A model generated the notes under the pieces. It did not search any database. It had not been told where the DNA came from and saw only the letters and a program-made list of their open reading frames with translations. This document shows, in pieces, positions 1 to 9,252 of a stretch of DNA of 64,000 nucleotides. Source of the DNA: Aestuariibaculum sp. M13 (GTDB lineage: Bacteria > Bacteroidota > Bacteroidia > Flavobacteriales > Flavobacteriaceae); assembly GCF_024723255.1 (NCBI RefSeq), contig NZ_JANIAC010000004.1, positions 62,001 to 126,000 on the forward strand. Direction: 5' to 3'. Position 1 is the stretch's first letter. Each line of letters starts with the position of its first letter. A program made the translations under genes and the position numbers.

Positions 1-346
1 CGCGACCGGCAATTACTAAATCGTAACCACCATCTTTTACCACATTGGCCAATTGTTTAGCAACAGAAAAACCATCGGTAGCAGGGGTGTTAACACGAAT
101 GGCAGCGTCGGCTCCAATCGCTAAGGCCTTACGAAGTGTAGGCTCTGTTTCAGCACCACCAACGTTAACCACGGTTACATGGGCACCTTGTTTTTCTTTA
201 AACCACATGGCGCGAGTTAGTCCGAACTCATCATTTGGGTTAATCACAAATTGAACACCATTGGTGTCGAATTTTGTGTCACCGTCGGTAAAATTGATTT
301 TTGATGTAGTGTCTGGAACATGACTAATGCACACTAATATTTTCAT
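1..346 (-). CDS. etfB: Electron transfer flavoprotein subunit beta, N-terminal part
   Basis: The minus-strand reading begins MKILVCISHVPDTTSKINF and stays open to the window edge (about 115 codons). It contains the EtfB core pattern (INPNDEFGLTRA, VVNVGG, TLRKALAIGADAAIRV, DLVIAGR). EtfB binds AMP and pairs with EtfA to carry electrons from acyl-CoA dehydrogenases to the quinone pool through ETF dehydrogenase. The C-terminal half and the expected etfA lie outside the window. It is divergent from pdhB across a 249-nt gap that holds a 24-bp palindrome, so the two genes could share control (inference). Confidence 0.93.
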   Translation of the reverse strand, partial: MKILVCISHVPDTTSKINFTDGDTKFDTNGVQFVINPNDEFGLTRAMWFKEKQGAHVTVVNVGGAETEPTLRKALAIGADAAIRVNTPATDGFSVAKQLANVVKDGGYDLVIAGR

Positions 347-502
347 CTGTATTATTTTTTAGTTGTTATGTAAAGGTCAGATGGAATTCGCCTGTAAACA
401 TTCGGTTGAAGTTAACTTTTTGCTACGGCTCATTTCATAATAATTTTTATTTAATAAGTCTATTTTGGTTGCGGCTACGAAGTTAATTATTTTATTCTGA
501 AT

Positions 503-526
503 ATTTATTATGCATGCATAATAAAT
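503..526. promoter_or_regulatory. 24-bp perfect palindrome between etfB and pdhB
   Basis: Each half-site is ATTTATTATGCA followed by its exact reverse complement, centred between 514 and 515. It lies in the divergent etfB/pdhB region, 157 nt from the etfB start and 69 nt from the pdhB start. A TAnnTTTG-like -7 box (565-572) lies between it and pdhB. The symmetry suits a dimeric regulator. The binding protein is unknown. Confidence 0.5.
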
Positions 527-595
527 TTTAAATAATTCTTTAATAAGAATATAGCTTTTATTCCTATTTTTGTGACTCGAATTAAAATAGATTTA

Positions 596-1573
596 ATGAA
601 GACAATACAATTTAGAGAAGCTATCTGCGAAGCCATGAGCGAAGAGATGCGTCGTGATGAGAGCGTATACTTAATGGGTGAAGAGGTAGCAGAGTATAAT
701 GGTGCTTACAAAGCATCAAAAGGAATGTTAGATGAATTTGGACCAAAGCGTGTAATCGATACACCTATCGCAGAGCTTGGTTTTGCGGGTATTGCTGTAG
801 GATCTACAATGACTGGTAACCGACCGATTGTAGAGTACATGACGTTTAACTTTTCTCTTGTTGGAATTGATCAGATTATAAATAATGCTGCTAAAATCAG
901 ACAAATGTCTGGTGGACAATTTAAATGTCCAATCGTTTTCCGTGGACCAACAGCGTCTGCAGGACAGTTAGGAGCAACACACTCACAGGCTTTCGAAAAC
1001 TGGTTTGCTAACACGCCAGGTTTAAAAGTTATCGTACCATCGACGCCTTACGATGCAAAAGGATTATTAAAAGCGGCTATCCGTGATGACGATCCGGTTA
1101 TTTTCATGGAAAGTGAGCAAATGTATGGAGATAAAGGTGAAGTGCCAGAAGGTGAATACGTTTTACCAATTGGTGTTGCCGATGTGAAGCGTGAAGGTAC
1201 CGATGTAACTATCGTGTCTTTTGGTAAAATCATTAAAGAAGCATTTAAAGCTGCTGATGAATTAGCTAAAGAAGGTATTTCTTGTGAAATTATCGATTTA
1301 CGTACCGTTCGTCCAATGGATAAGAAAGCGATTTTAGAGTCGGTAAAGAAAACAAACAGATTAGTTATTTTAGAAGAAGCCTGGCCTTTTGCTAACGTGT
1401 CTTCTGAGATTACTTATGTGGTACAATCTGAGGCATTCGATTATTTAGATGCTCCAATTGTAAAAATCAATACTGCTGATACACCAGCCCCTTATTCACC
1501 GGTGTTATTAGAAGAATGGCTTCCTAACAGCGAAGATGTTATTAAGGCTGTTAAGAAGGTATTGTATAAATAA
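596..1573 (+). CDS. pdhB: Pyruvate dehydrogenase E1 component, beta subunit
   Basis: The 325-residue product is a thiamine-pyrophosphate-dependent E1 beta subunit of the pyruvate dehydrogenase complex, which decarboxylates pyruvate in the cytoplasm with the alpha subunit. Visible family patterns are the N-terminal FREAICEAMSEEMRRD, MGEEVAEYNGAYK, the pyrimidine-binding region around GFAGIAVGSTMTGNRP, and the transketolase C-terminal domain beginning near TDVTIVSFGKI with EEAWPFANV. The start is set at the ATG encoding MKTIQFREA. A GTG at 572 is also in frame but gives an atypical N-terminus and overlaps a likely -7 box. The alpha subunit gene is not in the window. A hairpin terminator follows the stop. 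Confidence 0.95.
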   Translation: MKTIQFREAICEAMSEEMRRDESVYLMGEEVAEYNGAYKASKGMLDEFGPKRVIDTPIAELGFAGIAVGSTMTGNRPIVEYMTFNFSLVGIDQIINNAAKIRQMSGGQFKCPIVFRGPTASAGQLGATHSQAFENWFANTPGLKVIVPSTPYDAKGLLKAAIRDDDPVIFMESEQMYGDKGEVPEGEYVLPIGVADVKREGTDVTIVSFGKIIKEAFKAADELAKEGISCEIIDLRTVRPMDKKAILESVKKTNRLVILEEAWPFANVSSEITYVVQSEAFDYLDAPIVKINTADTPAPYSPVLLEEWLPNSEDVIKAVKKVLYK

Positions 1574-1596
1574 AAATATTATTTTTACGTTATATA

Positions 1597-1632
1597 AACT
1601 TCATCAACATAACTGTTGGTGAAGTTTTTTTT
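1597..1632 (+). terminator. Rho-independent terminator after pdhB
   Basis: AACTTCATCAAC (1597-1608) pairs with GTTGGTGAAGTT (1615-1626) with one G-U pair and a 6-nt loop, followed by eight T. It ends only 5 nt before the next start codon. Confidence 0.85.
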
Positions 1633-1637
1633 GTAAT

Positions 1638-4133
1638 ATGAACTTAAGACTACTTTTTATATTTTTTTATTTCGGAATGATTACGGCCTTTGCTCAAACA
1701 AAGGTTAGTGGCTATGTGTTCGATGAGTACGAACAGCCGGTTTCATTCGCCAACGTATTGTTTCAAGGATCTACGAAAGGAACCATTACCGACGAGAATG
1801 GTAAGTTTTATTTAGAATCCGACGAAACCTGGGACGCCTTAACAGTATCCTTCATAGGTTATGAAACCTTAGTTATTCCGTTAGAGAAAAAAGTCAATTA
1901 TAATTTAAAGTTCATATTAAAAGAAGAAGCAGCGCAATTAGATCAGGTATTAATTGTGTCTGGTAAACAATCTAAAAAGAACAATCCGGCGATTGATATT
2001 CTTCGAAAAATTTGGGAACACAAACGTAAAAATGGTTTGCGATTGTACAACCAGTACCAGTACGATAAATATGAAAAAGTAGAATTCGACATTAACACTA
2101 TAGATAGTGCACTTATAAAAAGTAAACTATTTCGAGGGATGGAATTTGTGTTCGAAGAAGTCGATACCTCTAATGTAACAGGTAAAACCTATCTACCTAT
2201 CTTTATTAATGAAGCCGTGTCTACGGTTTACGGTGATAATGTAATAAGTAAAGAAAAGGAAGTTTTAAACGGAAATAAAAACTCTGGTTTCAGCGATAAT
2301 CAGGTAATTATCGATTTTGTTGACGACCTGTATTCCGATTATAATATTTATGATAACTACATGAAGTTTTTCGATAAAAGCTTCGTGAGTCCTTTGTCAC
2401 GCACAGGAATTAACACCTATAATTATGTGTTAATGGACAGTGCTTATATAGATGACAAATGGTGCTACAATATTAAATATTATCCAAGACGTAAAAACGA
2501 ATTGACTTTTAAAGGCGATTTCTGGGTGGCCGATTCAACCTATGCCATAAAGGAAATAAATCTTCAGGCCTCTAAAAGTGCGAATATAAACTGGGTAAAA
2601 GATATTTATATTGAGCAGGAATTTGAGGTAGTGAGTGATTCTGTATTTCTGGTGAAACGTGATTATATGATGTCTGATTTTGCTTTTAAGAAAAAAGAAG
2701 AGGCACGTGGTATTTATGGAAAACGAACTACTTTATTCAATAATTATAAATTTGATATAACCAAGGATAAGAAGTTTTACGAAGACGAAGTTTTTAATTA
2801 CGATCAGGATGTTTACGATCGGGATGATGCTTTCTGGGATGCAAACCGAATGGAAGCTTTAAATAAAGATGAAAAAGGGGTTTATAAAATGTTAGACACC
2901 TTAAAAACTGTTAAGAAATTTAAACATCTTTATAATTTAGGAAGCATTTTAACGTCGGGATATATCGAATTTAATTCCTTGCCTTTAGATTACGGACCCA
3001 TTTTCTCAACCTTTGGATTTAATGAAGTTGAAGGTGTTCGTATCCGAACTGGTGGCCGAACCTATTTTGGTAAAAATGATTTATGGCGTTTAGAAGGGTA
3101 TCTAGCCTATGGTTTTAAAGATGATAAGTTTAAGTATGGCTTTTCAGGAAAATGGCTTTTAGATAAAAAGAATAGATTTATTATTTCTGCCGGAAACAGA
3201 CGCGATGTAGAGCAAATCGGGGTGAATTTAACGACTAATACCGATGTATTGGGTAGAAGTTTCGCATCGTCGGGGTTAATTACTACTGGTCCAAATGATA
3301 AACTTACCAGTATTAATTTAACGAGTTTGTATATCGAGACCGAACCGTTAAAAAATGTGGTATTTAAAATAGGAGGAAACTATCGAACTCTCGAGTCGGC
3401 ATCACCAACCTTTAGTTTAGATTATAATACGGAAGACGGCATAGTTTCTGAAATTAAACAATTTGAATCCTCGCTGTCGGTGTCTTATTTTCCAAAACGA
3501 AAAATGACAGGGTTCGGGGTTGAACGTTTACATGCCAACGATGATTATGCGAGCCTTTTTGCGCAGGTAACGAGAGGTGATAAAGAGTTTTTTAACAGCG
3601 ATTTCGATTATACAAAATTGCAATTTTCATACACACAACCTTGGCAAATTGGTGGTTTTGGCCGTTTAACTACCGTGGTTGAAGCTGGTAAAACCATAGG
3701 AGAGGTACCACTTGGGTTATTAAGTATCGTGCCCGGAAATCAATCATATTTTTCAATTTACAACACCTTTTCACAACTTGATTATTATGAGTTTGTTACC
3801 GACACGTATGCGTCGTTTCATGTTGAGCATAATTTTAACGGACGTTTATTTTCAAGAATTCCGTTTCTAAGAAAACTTAATTGGCGTGAAATTGTAAGTT
3901 TTAGAAGTGCCTGGGGAGAACTTTCAGATGAAAATATAGCTTTAAATACTACCGATAATCCATATGCCGTTCCGTTAATTGCTCCTAGTAATGAAATCTA
4001 TTATGAATATGGCTTTGGAATTGGAAATATTTTTAAAGTGTTTCGAATAGATTTTAACTTCAGAGGGAATTATTTCGACAATCCTGATGCTCGAAAATTC
4101 GGTGTAACAGGAACTTTTGGCTTCTATTTTTAG
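1638..4133 (+). CDS. DUF5686 / carboxypeptidase-regulatory-like domain outer-membrane protein
   Basis: This 831-residue protein has a signal peptide ending near ITAFAQ (residue 20). A CarboxypepD_reg-like beta-sandwich follows at about 22-100 (VSGYVFDEYEQPVSFANVLFQG, TDENGKF, VSFIGYETL). From about 125 to the end comes a DUF5686-type region rich in alternating aromatic and polar strands, with a C-terminus ending in GTFGFYF, typical of outer-membrane beta-barrels. The family is widespread in Bacteroidota and has no established function. Envelope location is inferred from the signal peptide and barrel-like end. The start codon lies 5 nt after the pdhB terminator U-run, so how the gene is transcribed is unclear. 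Confidence 0.85.
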   Translation: MNLRLLFIFFYFGMITAFAQTKVSGYVFDEYEQPVSFANVLFQGSTKGTITDENGKFYLESDETWDALTVSFIGYETLVIPLEKKVNYNLKFILKEEAAQLDQVLIVSGKQSKKNNPAIDILRKIWEHKRKNGLRLYNQYQYDKYEKVEFDINTIDSALIKSKLFRGMEFVFEEVDTSNVTGKTYLPIFINEAVSTVYGDNVISKEKEVLNGNKNSGFSDNQVIIDFVDDLYSDYNIYDNYMKFFDKSFVSPLSRTGINTYNYVLMDSAYIDDKWCYNIKYYPRRKNELTFKGDFWVADSTYAIKEINLQASKSANINWVKDIYIEQEFEVVSDSVFLVKRDYMMSDFAFKKKEEARGIYGKRTTLFNNYKFDITKDKKFYEDEVFNYDQDVYDRDDAFWDANRMEALNKDEKGVYKMLDTLKTVKKFKHLYNLGSILTSGYIEFNSLPLDYGPIFSTFGFNEVEGVRIRTGGRTYFGKNDLWRLEGYLAYGFKDDKFKYGFSGKWLLDKKNRFIISAGNRRDVEQIGVNLTTNTDVLGRSFASSGLITTGPNDKLTSINLTSLYIETEPLKNVVFKIGGNYRTLESASPTFSLDYNTEDGIVSEIKQFESSLSVSYFPKRKMTGFGVERLHANDDYASLFAQVTRGDKEFFNSDFDYTKLQFSYTQPWQIGGFGRLTTVVEAGKTIGEVPLGLLSIVPGNQSYFSIYNTFSQLDYYEFVTDTYASFHVEHNFNGRLFSRIPFLRKLNWREIVSFRSAWGELSDENIALNTTDNPYAVPLIAPSNEIYYEYGFGIGNIFKVFRIDFNFRGNYFDNPDARKFGVTGTFGFYF

Positions 4134-4240
4134 AATTTTGTTTTTATTTGGACTGTTAAATGCTTTATTGATAGTTTTTTAGTTTCAAAAAAATCAAAAT
4201 AACATTAATTGTCATTTTAACAAATTTTTATGTCAAACCT

Positions 4241-4272
4241 TTTGTTTAGTTAAATAACCCGATATAGTTTTG
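4241..4272 (+). promoter_or_regulatory. Bacteroidota-type promoter for the small exported protein
   Basis: TTTG (4241-4244), 20 nt, then TAGTTTTG (4265-4272), which matches TTTG-N17-23-TAnnTTTG. The next start codon is at 4282, so the predicted transcript has a leader of only a few nucleotides or none. Confidence 0.5.
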
Positions 4273-4281
4273 TTTTCCTGA

Positions 4282-4674
4282 ATGAAAAAAGCATTTTTTA
4301 AATATCTTCTTTTTCTCCTTGTATTCGTTTTAAACGGATATAATCAGTTGTATGCTAATGTAATTGAGCAAGACAACCATTGTTTGCCATGCATTAAGCA
4401 TAACCATTCTAATCAGGTTTCAGCTGATCATAAGTTAACTTTTACTCATGCAACTTCAGATGAGTCATTAGATTTAAAGGTTACCGAAATAGAAATTGAA
4501 GAGAGTGAAAAGGCACTTTCAAAAAAGATAGGGCAGGATAATGCGTTTACCGTATTTTATTTAGCTTCAGAACATCACTACAATATTAATAACAAAAGCC
4601 TGATTCCTAACGGGCTTTTTTGCTATACGCTCTTTAGTAAGCGTCACATTTTATTCCAGGTATTTAGAATATAG
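4282..4674 (+). CDS. Small exported protein of unknown function, upstream of an RND pump
   Basis: The product is a 130-residue protein I do not recognise. It opens with a hydrophobic signal sequence (MKKAFFKYLLFLLVFVLNGY, cleavage likely near LYANV). A His- and Cys-containing stretch follows (about residues 32-60: DNHCLPCIKHNHSN, DHKLTFTHA), then an acidic segment (TEIEIEESEKAL) and a hydrophobic C-terminus ending QVFRI. The CxxC plus histidines could bind metal, but this is only suggestive. It precedes the efflux operon by 227 nt and may be co-regulated with it. The start is supported by the promoter placement and the signal peptide. Confidence 0.6.
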   Translation: MKKAFFKYLLFLLVFVLNGYNQLYANVIEQDNHCLPCIKHNHSNQVSADHKLTFTHATSDESLDLKVTEIEIEESEKALSKKIGQDNAFTVFYLASEHHYNINNKSLIPNGLFCYTLFSKRHILFQVFRI

Positions 4675-4682
4675 AATCTGAA

Positions 4683-4760
4683 TAAGACCGAAAAGGGTCT
4701 TATAGCTGGCAAACTCATGCCAAATTACATTCTTTTTTATCACAAAAAAGGAATGCCTGC
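4683..4760 (+). other. Two hairpins between the small exported protein and the efflux operon
   Basis: AAGACC-GAAAAG-GGTCTT (4683-4700) and an A/T-rich hairpin (about 4728-4757, CATTCTTTTTT against AAAAAAGGAATG) lie in the 227-nt gap. Neither has a clean T-run after the stem. A GC-richer segment with ends GCAC/GTGC follows at 4818-4868. Function is unknown. Confidence 0.35.
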
Positions 4761-4901
4761 TTGTATCTCTATATTCTGGAAATAAGCAAAACCAAATTTT
4801 ATTAATTATTACAAAATGCACTTCGGCGAGACCTATGGCTTGTTGTGAGCTGCGCTATGCTTCGGTGCGTTTTAATCTGAATCAAAACACCCTATAAACA
4901 G

Positions 4902-5987
4902 ATGACAAAAAAGTTTCTATTAGTAATAGGTATGTGCACCTTGTTACTATCAACTAGTTGCGAATCAAAACATGAAAAAAAGGAAAAGGAAGTTGCCTTT
5001 TTAGTAACCAATCCTGTGGTTATGGACACCACAATAACTAAAGATTACGTGTGCCAAATTCATTCCATCAGAAATATTGAATTAAGAGCCTTGGAAAAAG
5101 GATATTTAAAAGCGATTCATGTTGATGAAGGGCAGACGGTAAAAAAAGGACAAAAAATGTTCGACATTATGCCTAACGTGTATCAAGCCGATTTACAAAA
5201 AGCGAAAGCTGAAGCAGAAGTTGCAGAAATTGAATATAAAAACACAAAAATGTTAGCCGATAACGATGTGGTTTCTGCAAACGAATTAAATATGAGTAAA
5301 GCTAATTTCGATAAAGCTAAAGCCGAAGTTGCCTTAGCTGAAACCCATTTAAGCTTTACCGATATCCGTGCACCGTTTGATGGTATTATGGATCACCTTC
5401 ATGTTCGTGAAGGAAGTTTGTTAGATGAAGGTGAATTGTTAACCTCTTTATCAGACAACAGTAAAATGTGGGTATACTTTAATGTTCCGGAGTCGGAGTA
5501 TTTAGATTATATCATGAACCATTCAAAAGAAAGTGCAAAGGAAGTAAGCCTTTTAATGGCAAACAATAGAAAATTTCCGCACGATGGAAAAGTGGAAACT
5601 ATTGAAGGAGAATTTAATAATGAAACCGGAAATATTGCTTTTAGAGCAACCTTCGATAATCCGGAAGGTATTTTAAGACACGGTGAAACAGGTAGCATTC
5701 TGATGAAAGTGCCATACAATGAAGCCATGATTATTCCTCAGAAAGCCACCTTCGAAATTCTGGATAAGAAGTTCGTTTTTGTTATCGATAAAGACCATGT
5801 TGTTAGACAACGTGAAATTACTATAGAAGCCGAATTACCACATTTATTCATCGTTCAAAAAGGGTTATCTACAAAAGATCAAATCCTTTTAGAAGGTATT
5901 AGAATGGTGAAAAATGGAGAAAAGATTCACACTAAGTTCGAAAAACCAAATGAGGTTATGACAAACTTAGAGGCGTATGCCGAGTAA
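4902..5987 (+). CDS. RND efflux pump periplasmic adaptor (membrane fusion) lipoprotein
   Basis: The 361-residue HlyD/AcrA-family adaptor has a lipobox, LSTSC, with the acylated Cys at residue 20. The first half-lipoyl motif (LRALEKGYLKAIHVDEGQTVKKGQ) lies at about 65-88. A coiled-coil hairpin rich in Lys, Ala and Glu spans about 95-145. The second half-lipoyl (FTDIRAPFDGIMDHLHVREGSLL) lies at about 150-172, followed by the beta-barrel and membrane-proximal domains. It bridges the inner-membrane RND transporter and the outer-membrane factor. It is the first gene of a tight three-gene operon, with 19 nt to the transporter. No linked regulator is visible, so induction is unknown. Confidence 0.93.
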   Translation: MTKKFLLVIGMCTLLLSTSCESKHEKKEKEVAFLVTNPVVMDTTITKDYVCQIHSIRNIELRALEKGYLKAIHVDEGQTVKKGQKMFDIMPNVYQADLQKAKAEAEVAEIEYKNTKMLADNDVVSANELNMSKANFDKAKAEVALAETHLSFTDIRAPFDGIMDHLHVREGSLLDEGELLTSLSDNSKMWVYFNVPESEYLDYIMNHSKESAKEVSLLMANNRKFPHDGKVETIEGEFNNETGNIAFRATFDNPEGILRHGETGSILMKVPYNEAMIIPQKATFEILDKKFVFVIDKDHVVRQREITIEAELPHLFIVQKGLSTKDQILLEGIRMVKNGEKIHTKFEKPNEVMTNLEAYAE

Positions 5988-6006
5988 TTAAAACACGTAC
6001 AACATT

Positions 6007-9000
6007 ATGTTTAGTAAATTTATAAAAAGACCGGTACTGGCTATTGTCATTTCGGTTATCATCGTATTTACGGGGTTGCTCGCCATTAAGCAGTTACCCA
6101 TTTCACAGTTCCCACAAATTGCACCAACCACGGTAAATATTTTTATAGCCTATCCGGGGTCTAGTGCCGATGTTTTGGTGAACTCCACGCTTATTCCTTT
6201 AGAAACAGCAATTAACGGGGTTCAAGGTATGCGTTACATCGCATCCGATGCTACAAGTGCCGGCGAAGGAACACTGCGTATTATTTTCGAACCGGGAACC
6301 GATCCCAACCAGGCGGTAGTTCGGGTAAAAACACGTGTCGACCAGGTTATGCCTTTATTACCGGAGCTGGTACAACGTGAGGGGGTAATTATTACACCGG
6401 TTCAGCCAAGTATGTTAATGTATGTGAACTTGTTTAGTAAGCAAAAAGATAACGATGAGAAGTTCCTTTACAATTATGCATACACTAAAATTATCCCGGA
6501 GATTCAGCGTATTAATGGTATTGCCAGTGCTCAGATTTTAGGAAGTAGAAAATATGCGATGCGTGTTTGGTTAAAACCAGACCGTATGCGTGCCTATAAT
6601 ATTTCGGCTGAAGAAGTTTTGGAAGCCATGCAGGATCAAAGTATTTTGGCCAGACCGGGTCGATTAGGAAGAAGTTCTGGCATTGCTTCGCAGTCATTAG
6701 AATATGTGTTGACTTATGAAAACCGATATAGCGAACCAGAACAGTATAAAGACATTATTATTCGAGCAAATGAAGAAGGCGAAACTTTAAGGCTTGCCGA
6801 TATTGCCGACGTAAAATTAGGAAGTGAGTTCTTCGATATTTATTCGAATTTAGATGGAAATCCATCAGCATCTATTGTATTAAAACAAACTTTTGGCAGT
6901 AATGGTAGCGATGTGATTGATGCTGTTAAAGATAAACTGAAAGAACTGGAAGAAGATTTACCTCCGGGAATAGAATATAAAATCAGTTACGATGTATCGA
7001 ATTTCTTAGATGCATCTATCGAACAAGTACTTCATACCTTGCGGGATGCCTTTATTTTAGTGGCTGTTGTGGTGTTCTTATTCTTAGGGGATTTGCGTTC
7101 AACATTAATTCCAATTATAGCGGTACCGGTATCCTTAATCGGTGCCTTCTTTGTGATGCAAATGTTCGGGCTTTCCATAAATTTAATTACCCTATTTGCT
7201 TTGGTATTGGCGATTGGTATTGTGGTCGACGATGCGATTGTGGTGGTGGAGGCCGTCCATTTAAAAATGGAAGAAGAGCATCTTACGCCTTATCAGGCAT
7301 CATACAAAGCATTAAGTGAAATTGGAGGTGCTATTGTTGCTATTACTTTGGTGATGGTGTCGGTATTTTTACCAATATCCTTCATGACTGGACCTGTTGG
7401 GGTGTTCTATCGTCAGTTTTCAATTACTATGGCGGGATCGATTATCATTTCAGCAGTCGTAGCATTAACATTAACACCGGTTTTATGTGCCATGATGTTG
7501 AAAAACAACCACGGTAAACCAAGAAAAAAATCACCTATAGATAAATTTATCGATTGGTTTAACCGCGGTTTCGAAAAACTTACCGGACGTTATGTTAACG
7601 TGTTGAATAAAATTGTAGCCAGACGCGTGTTAACCTTCGGAATGTTAATTGCGTTCTGTGTAGGTATCTTTTTTGCCAATAAATCGTTACCGGCAGGATT
7701 TATTCCAAGTGAGGATCAGGGAATGATTTATGCCATTATTCAAACCCCTCCGGGAGCAACCTTAGAGCGTACTAATGAGGTCGCCAGAAAACTTCAAAAA
7801 ATATGTGAAGAAACCGAAGGTGTAGAATCGGTATCCTCTTTAGCGGGTTACGAGATTATGACCGAAGGTCGTGGTTCTAACGCAGGGACCTGTTTAATTA
7901 ACTTAAAACCATGGAGCGAACGTCATCATTCGGTACACGAAATCATGGAAGAGTTAGAGGAAGAAACCAGAGATTTAGGCGCGGTGATTGAGTATTTCGA
8001 GCCGCCGGCAGTACCAGGTTTCGGGTCTTCAGGTGGTTTCTCTATGCGTTTATTAGATAAAACCAATTCAACCGATTATCATGAATTTGAACGCATAAAT
8101 AATCAGTTTTTAGATGCGTTATCAGCTCGTAAAGAGTTAACTGGATTGTTTACGTTTTATTCAGCAAATTATCCGCAGTATCATTTAAAAATTGATAATA
8201 AAAAAGCCATGCAAAAAGGGGTAACCATTGGTAAAGCCATGGAAAACCTTAATATTTTAATCGGTAGTACTTACGAGCAAGGATTCATTCGTTTTGGTCG
8301 TTTCTTTAAAGTATATACACAGGCTGCACCGGAATACCGCAGAATACCTTCAGATTTAGAAAAGCTTTATGTGAAGAATGAAGAAGGCGATATGGTGCCG
8401 TATTCAGCATTTATGACTTTAGAAAAACAATTGGGACCTAACGAGATTACACGATATAACCTGTACAATTCGGCAGCTATTCGTGGGTTACCGGCTAAGG
8501 GTTACACCAGTGGAGATGCAATTAATGCTATTAAAGAAGTAGCTGCTGAGGTGTTACCACGTGGCTACGATATTGCCTGGGAAGGATTAACCTACGACGA
8601 GGCAAACCGAGGAAACGAATCCATTTACATTTTCGCGGTGGTATTAATCTTCGTGTATTTCGTTTTAGCTGCACAATACGAAAGTTTCTTATTGCCATTA
8701 GCTGTTATCTTATCATTACCGGTTGGTATTTTCGGGTCGTTCTTATTGCTTAAAGGTATGGGATTAGCGAACGACGTATATGCACAAATCGGACTCATCA
8801 TGCTGGTAGGACTGCTCGGTAAAAATGCCGTATTAATTGTAGAGTTTGCGGTACAGAAACGACGAGAGGGCGCAACCATTTTAGAAGCAGCCATCGAAGG
8901 TGCTAAAGCGCGTTTCCGTCCTATTTTAATGACGTCTTTTGCGTTTATTGCCGGGTTAATTCCGTTAGTAATTGCAACAGGAGCCGGAGCCATTGGTAAC

Positions 9001-9252
9001 CGTACCATTGGTGGATCAGCAATGGGAGGTATGCTTTTAGGAACATTGTTTGGAGTTATTGTTATTCCAGGGCTGTACTACATTTTTGGAACTTTAGCCG
9101 ATGGTAAAACATTAATAAAAGATGAAAGCACAGAGCCCATTTCAGAAGAGTTTATGCGTGTTAATGAGGAAGAAGGTAGATTGCGAAATAAGGTGAATCA
9201 ATTAACAAATCTTTTAAAAAAAATAACCAAAAGATCAGACGATGAACAATAA
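6007..9252 (+). CDS. RND multidrug efflux transporter, HAE1 (AcrB-like) family
   Basis: The product has 1081 residues, slightly longer than AcrB because of a charged C-terminal tail. It starts MFSKFIKRPVLAIVISVII (TM1), followed by PISQFPQIAPTTVNIFIAYPGSSADV, a hallmark of the hydrophobe/amphiphile group. The proton-relay pair of TM4 is present in LAIGIVVDDAIVVVEAV. The second half repeats the fold (GFIPSEDQGMIYAIIQTPPG), with TM10-12 at LIMLVGLLGKNAVLIVEFA and after. It should be a proton-driven trimer exporting lipophilic compounds. Substrates cannot be read from sequence. Its end overlaps the next gene by 11 nt, which indicates translational coupling. Confidence 0.96.
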   Translation: MFSKFIKRPVLAIVISVIIVFTGLLAIKQLPISQFPQIAPTTVNIFIAYPGSSADVLVNSTLIPLETAINGVQGMRYIASDATSAGEGTLRIIFEPGTDPNQAVVRVKTRVDQVMPLLPELVQREGVIITPVQPSMLMYVNLFSKQKDNDEKFLYNYAYTKIIPEIQRINGIASAQILGSRKYAMRVWLKPDRMRAYNISAEEVLEAMQDQSILARPGRLGRSSGIASQSLEYVLTYENRYSEPEQYKDIIIRANEEGETLRLADIADVKLGSEFFDIYSNLDGNPSASIVLKQTFGSNGSDVIDAVKDKLKELEEDLPPGIEYKISYDVSNFLDASIEQVLHTLRDAFILVAVVVFLFLGDLRSTLIPIIAVPVSLIGAFFVMQMFGLSINLITLFALVLAIGIVVDDAIVVVEAVHLKMEEEHLTPYQASYKALSEIGGAIVAITLVMVSVFLPISFMTGPVGVFYRQFSITMAGSIIISAVVALTLTPVLCAMMLKNNHGKPRKKSPIDKFIDWFNRGFEKLTGRYVNVLNKIVARRVLTFGMLIAFCVGIFFANKSLPAGFIPSEDQGMIYAIIQTPPGATLERTNEVARKLQKICEETEGVESVSSLAGYEIMTEGRGSNAGTCLINLKPWSERHHSVHEIMEELEEETRDLGAVIEYFEPPAVPGFGSSGGFSMRLLDKTNSTDYHEFERINNQFLDALSARKELTGLFTFYSANYPQYHLKIDNKKAMQKGVTIGKAMENLNILIGSTYEQGFIRFGRFFKVYTQAAPEYRRIPSDLEKLYVKNEEGDMVPYSAFMTLEKQLGPNEITRYNLYNSAAIRGLPAKGYTSGDAINAIKEVAAEVLPRGYDIAWEGLTYDEANRGNESIYIFAVVLIFVYFVLAAQYESFLLPLAVILSLPVGIFGSFLLLKGMGLANDVYAQIGLIMLVGLLGKNAVLIVEFAVQKRREGATILEAAIEGAKARFRPILMTSFAFIAGLIPLVIATGAGAIGNRTIGGSAMGGMLLGTLFGVIVIPGLYYIFGTLADGKTLIKDESTEPISEEFMRVNEEEGRLRNKVNQLTNLLKKITKRSDDEQ

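Noticed and set aside
4718-4786. 22-codon ORF in the gap before the efflux operon
   Set aside because: It coincides with an A/T-rich hairpin and shows no conserved or cognate-codon pattern.
4818-4868. GC-rich segment with short inverted ends considered as an insertion-sequence remnant
   Set aside because: No transposase remnant, target duplication or long inverted repeat.
8625-9008. 127-codon minus-strand open frame within the RND transporter
   Set aside because: It lies wholly inside a strongly supported gene, and its composition mirrors the opposite strand.
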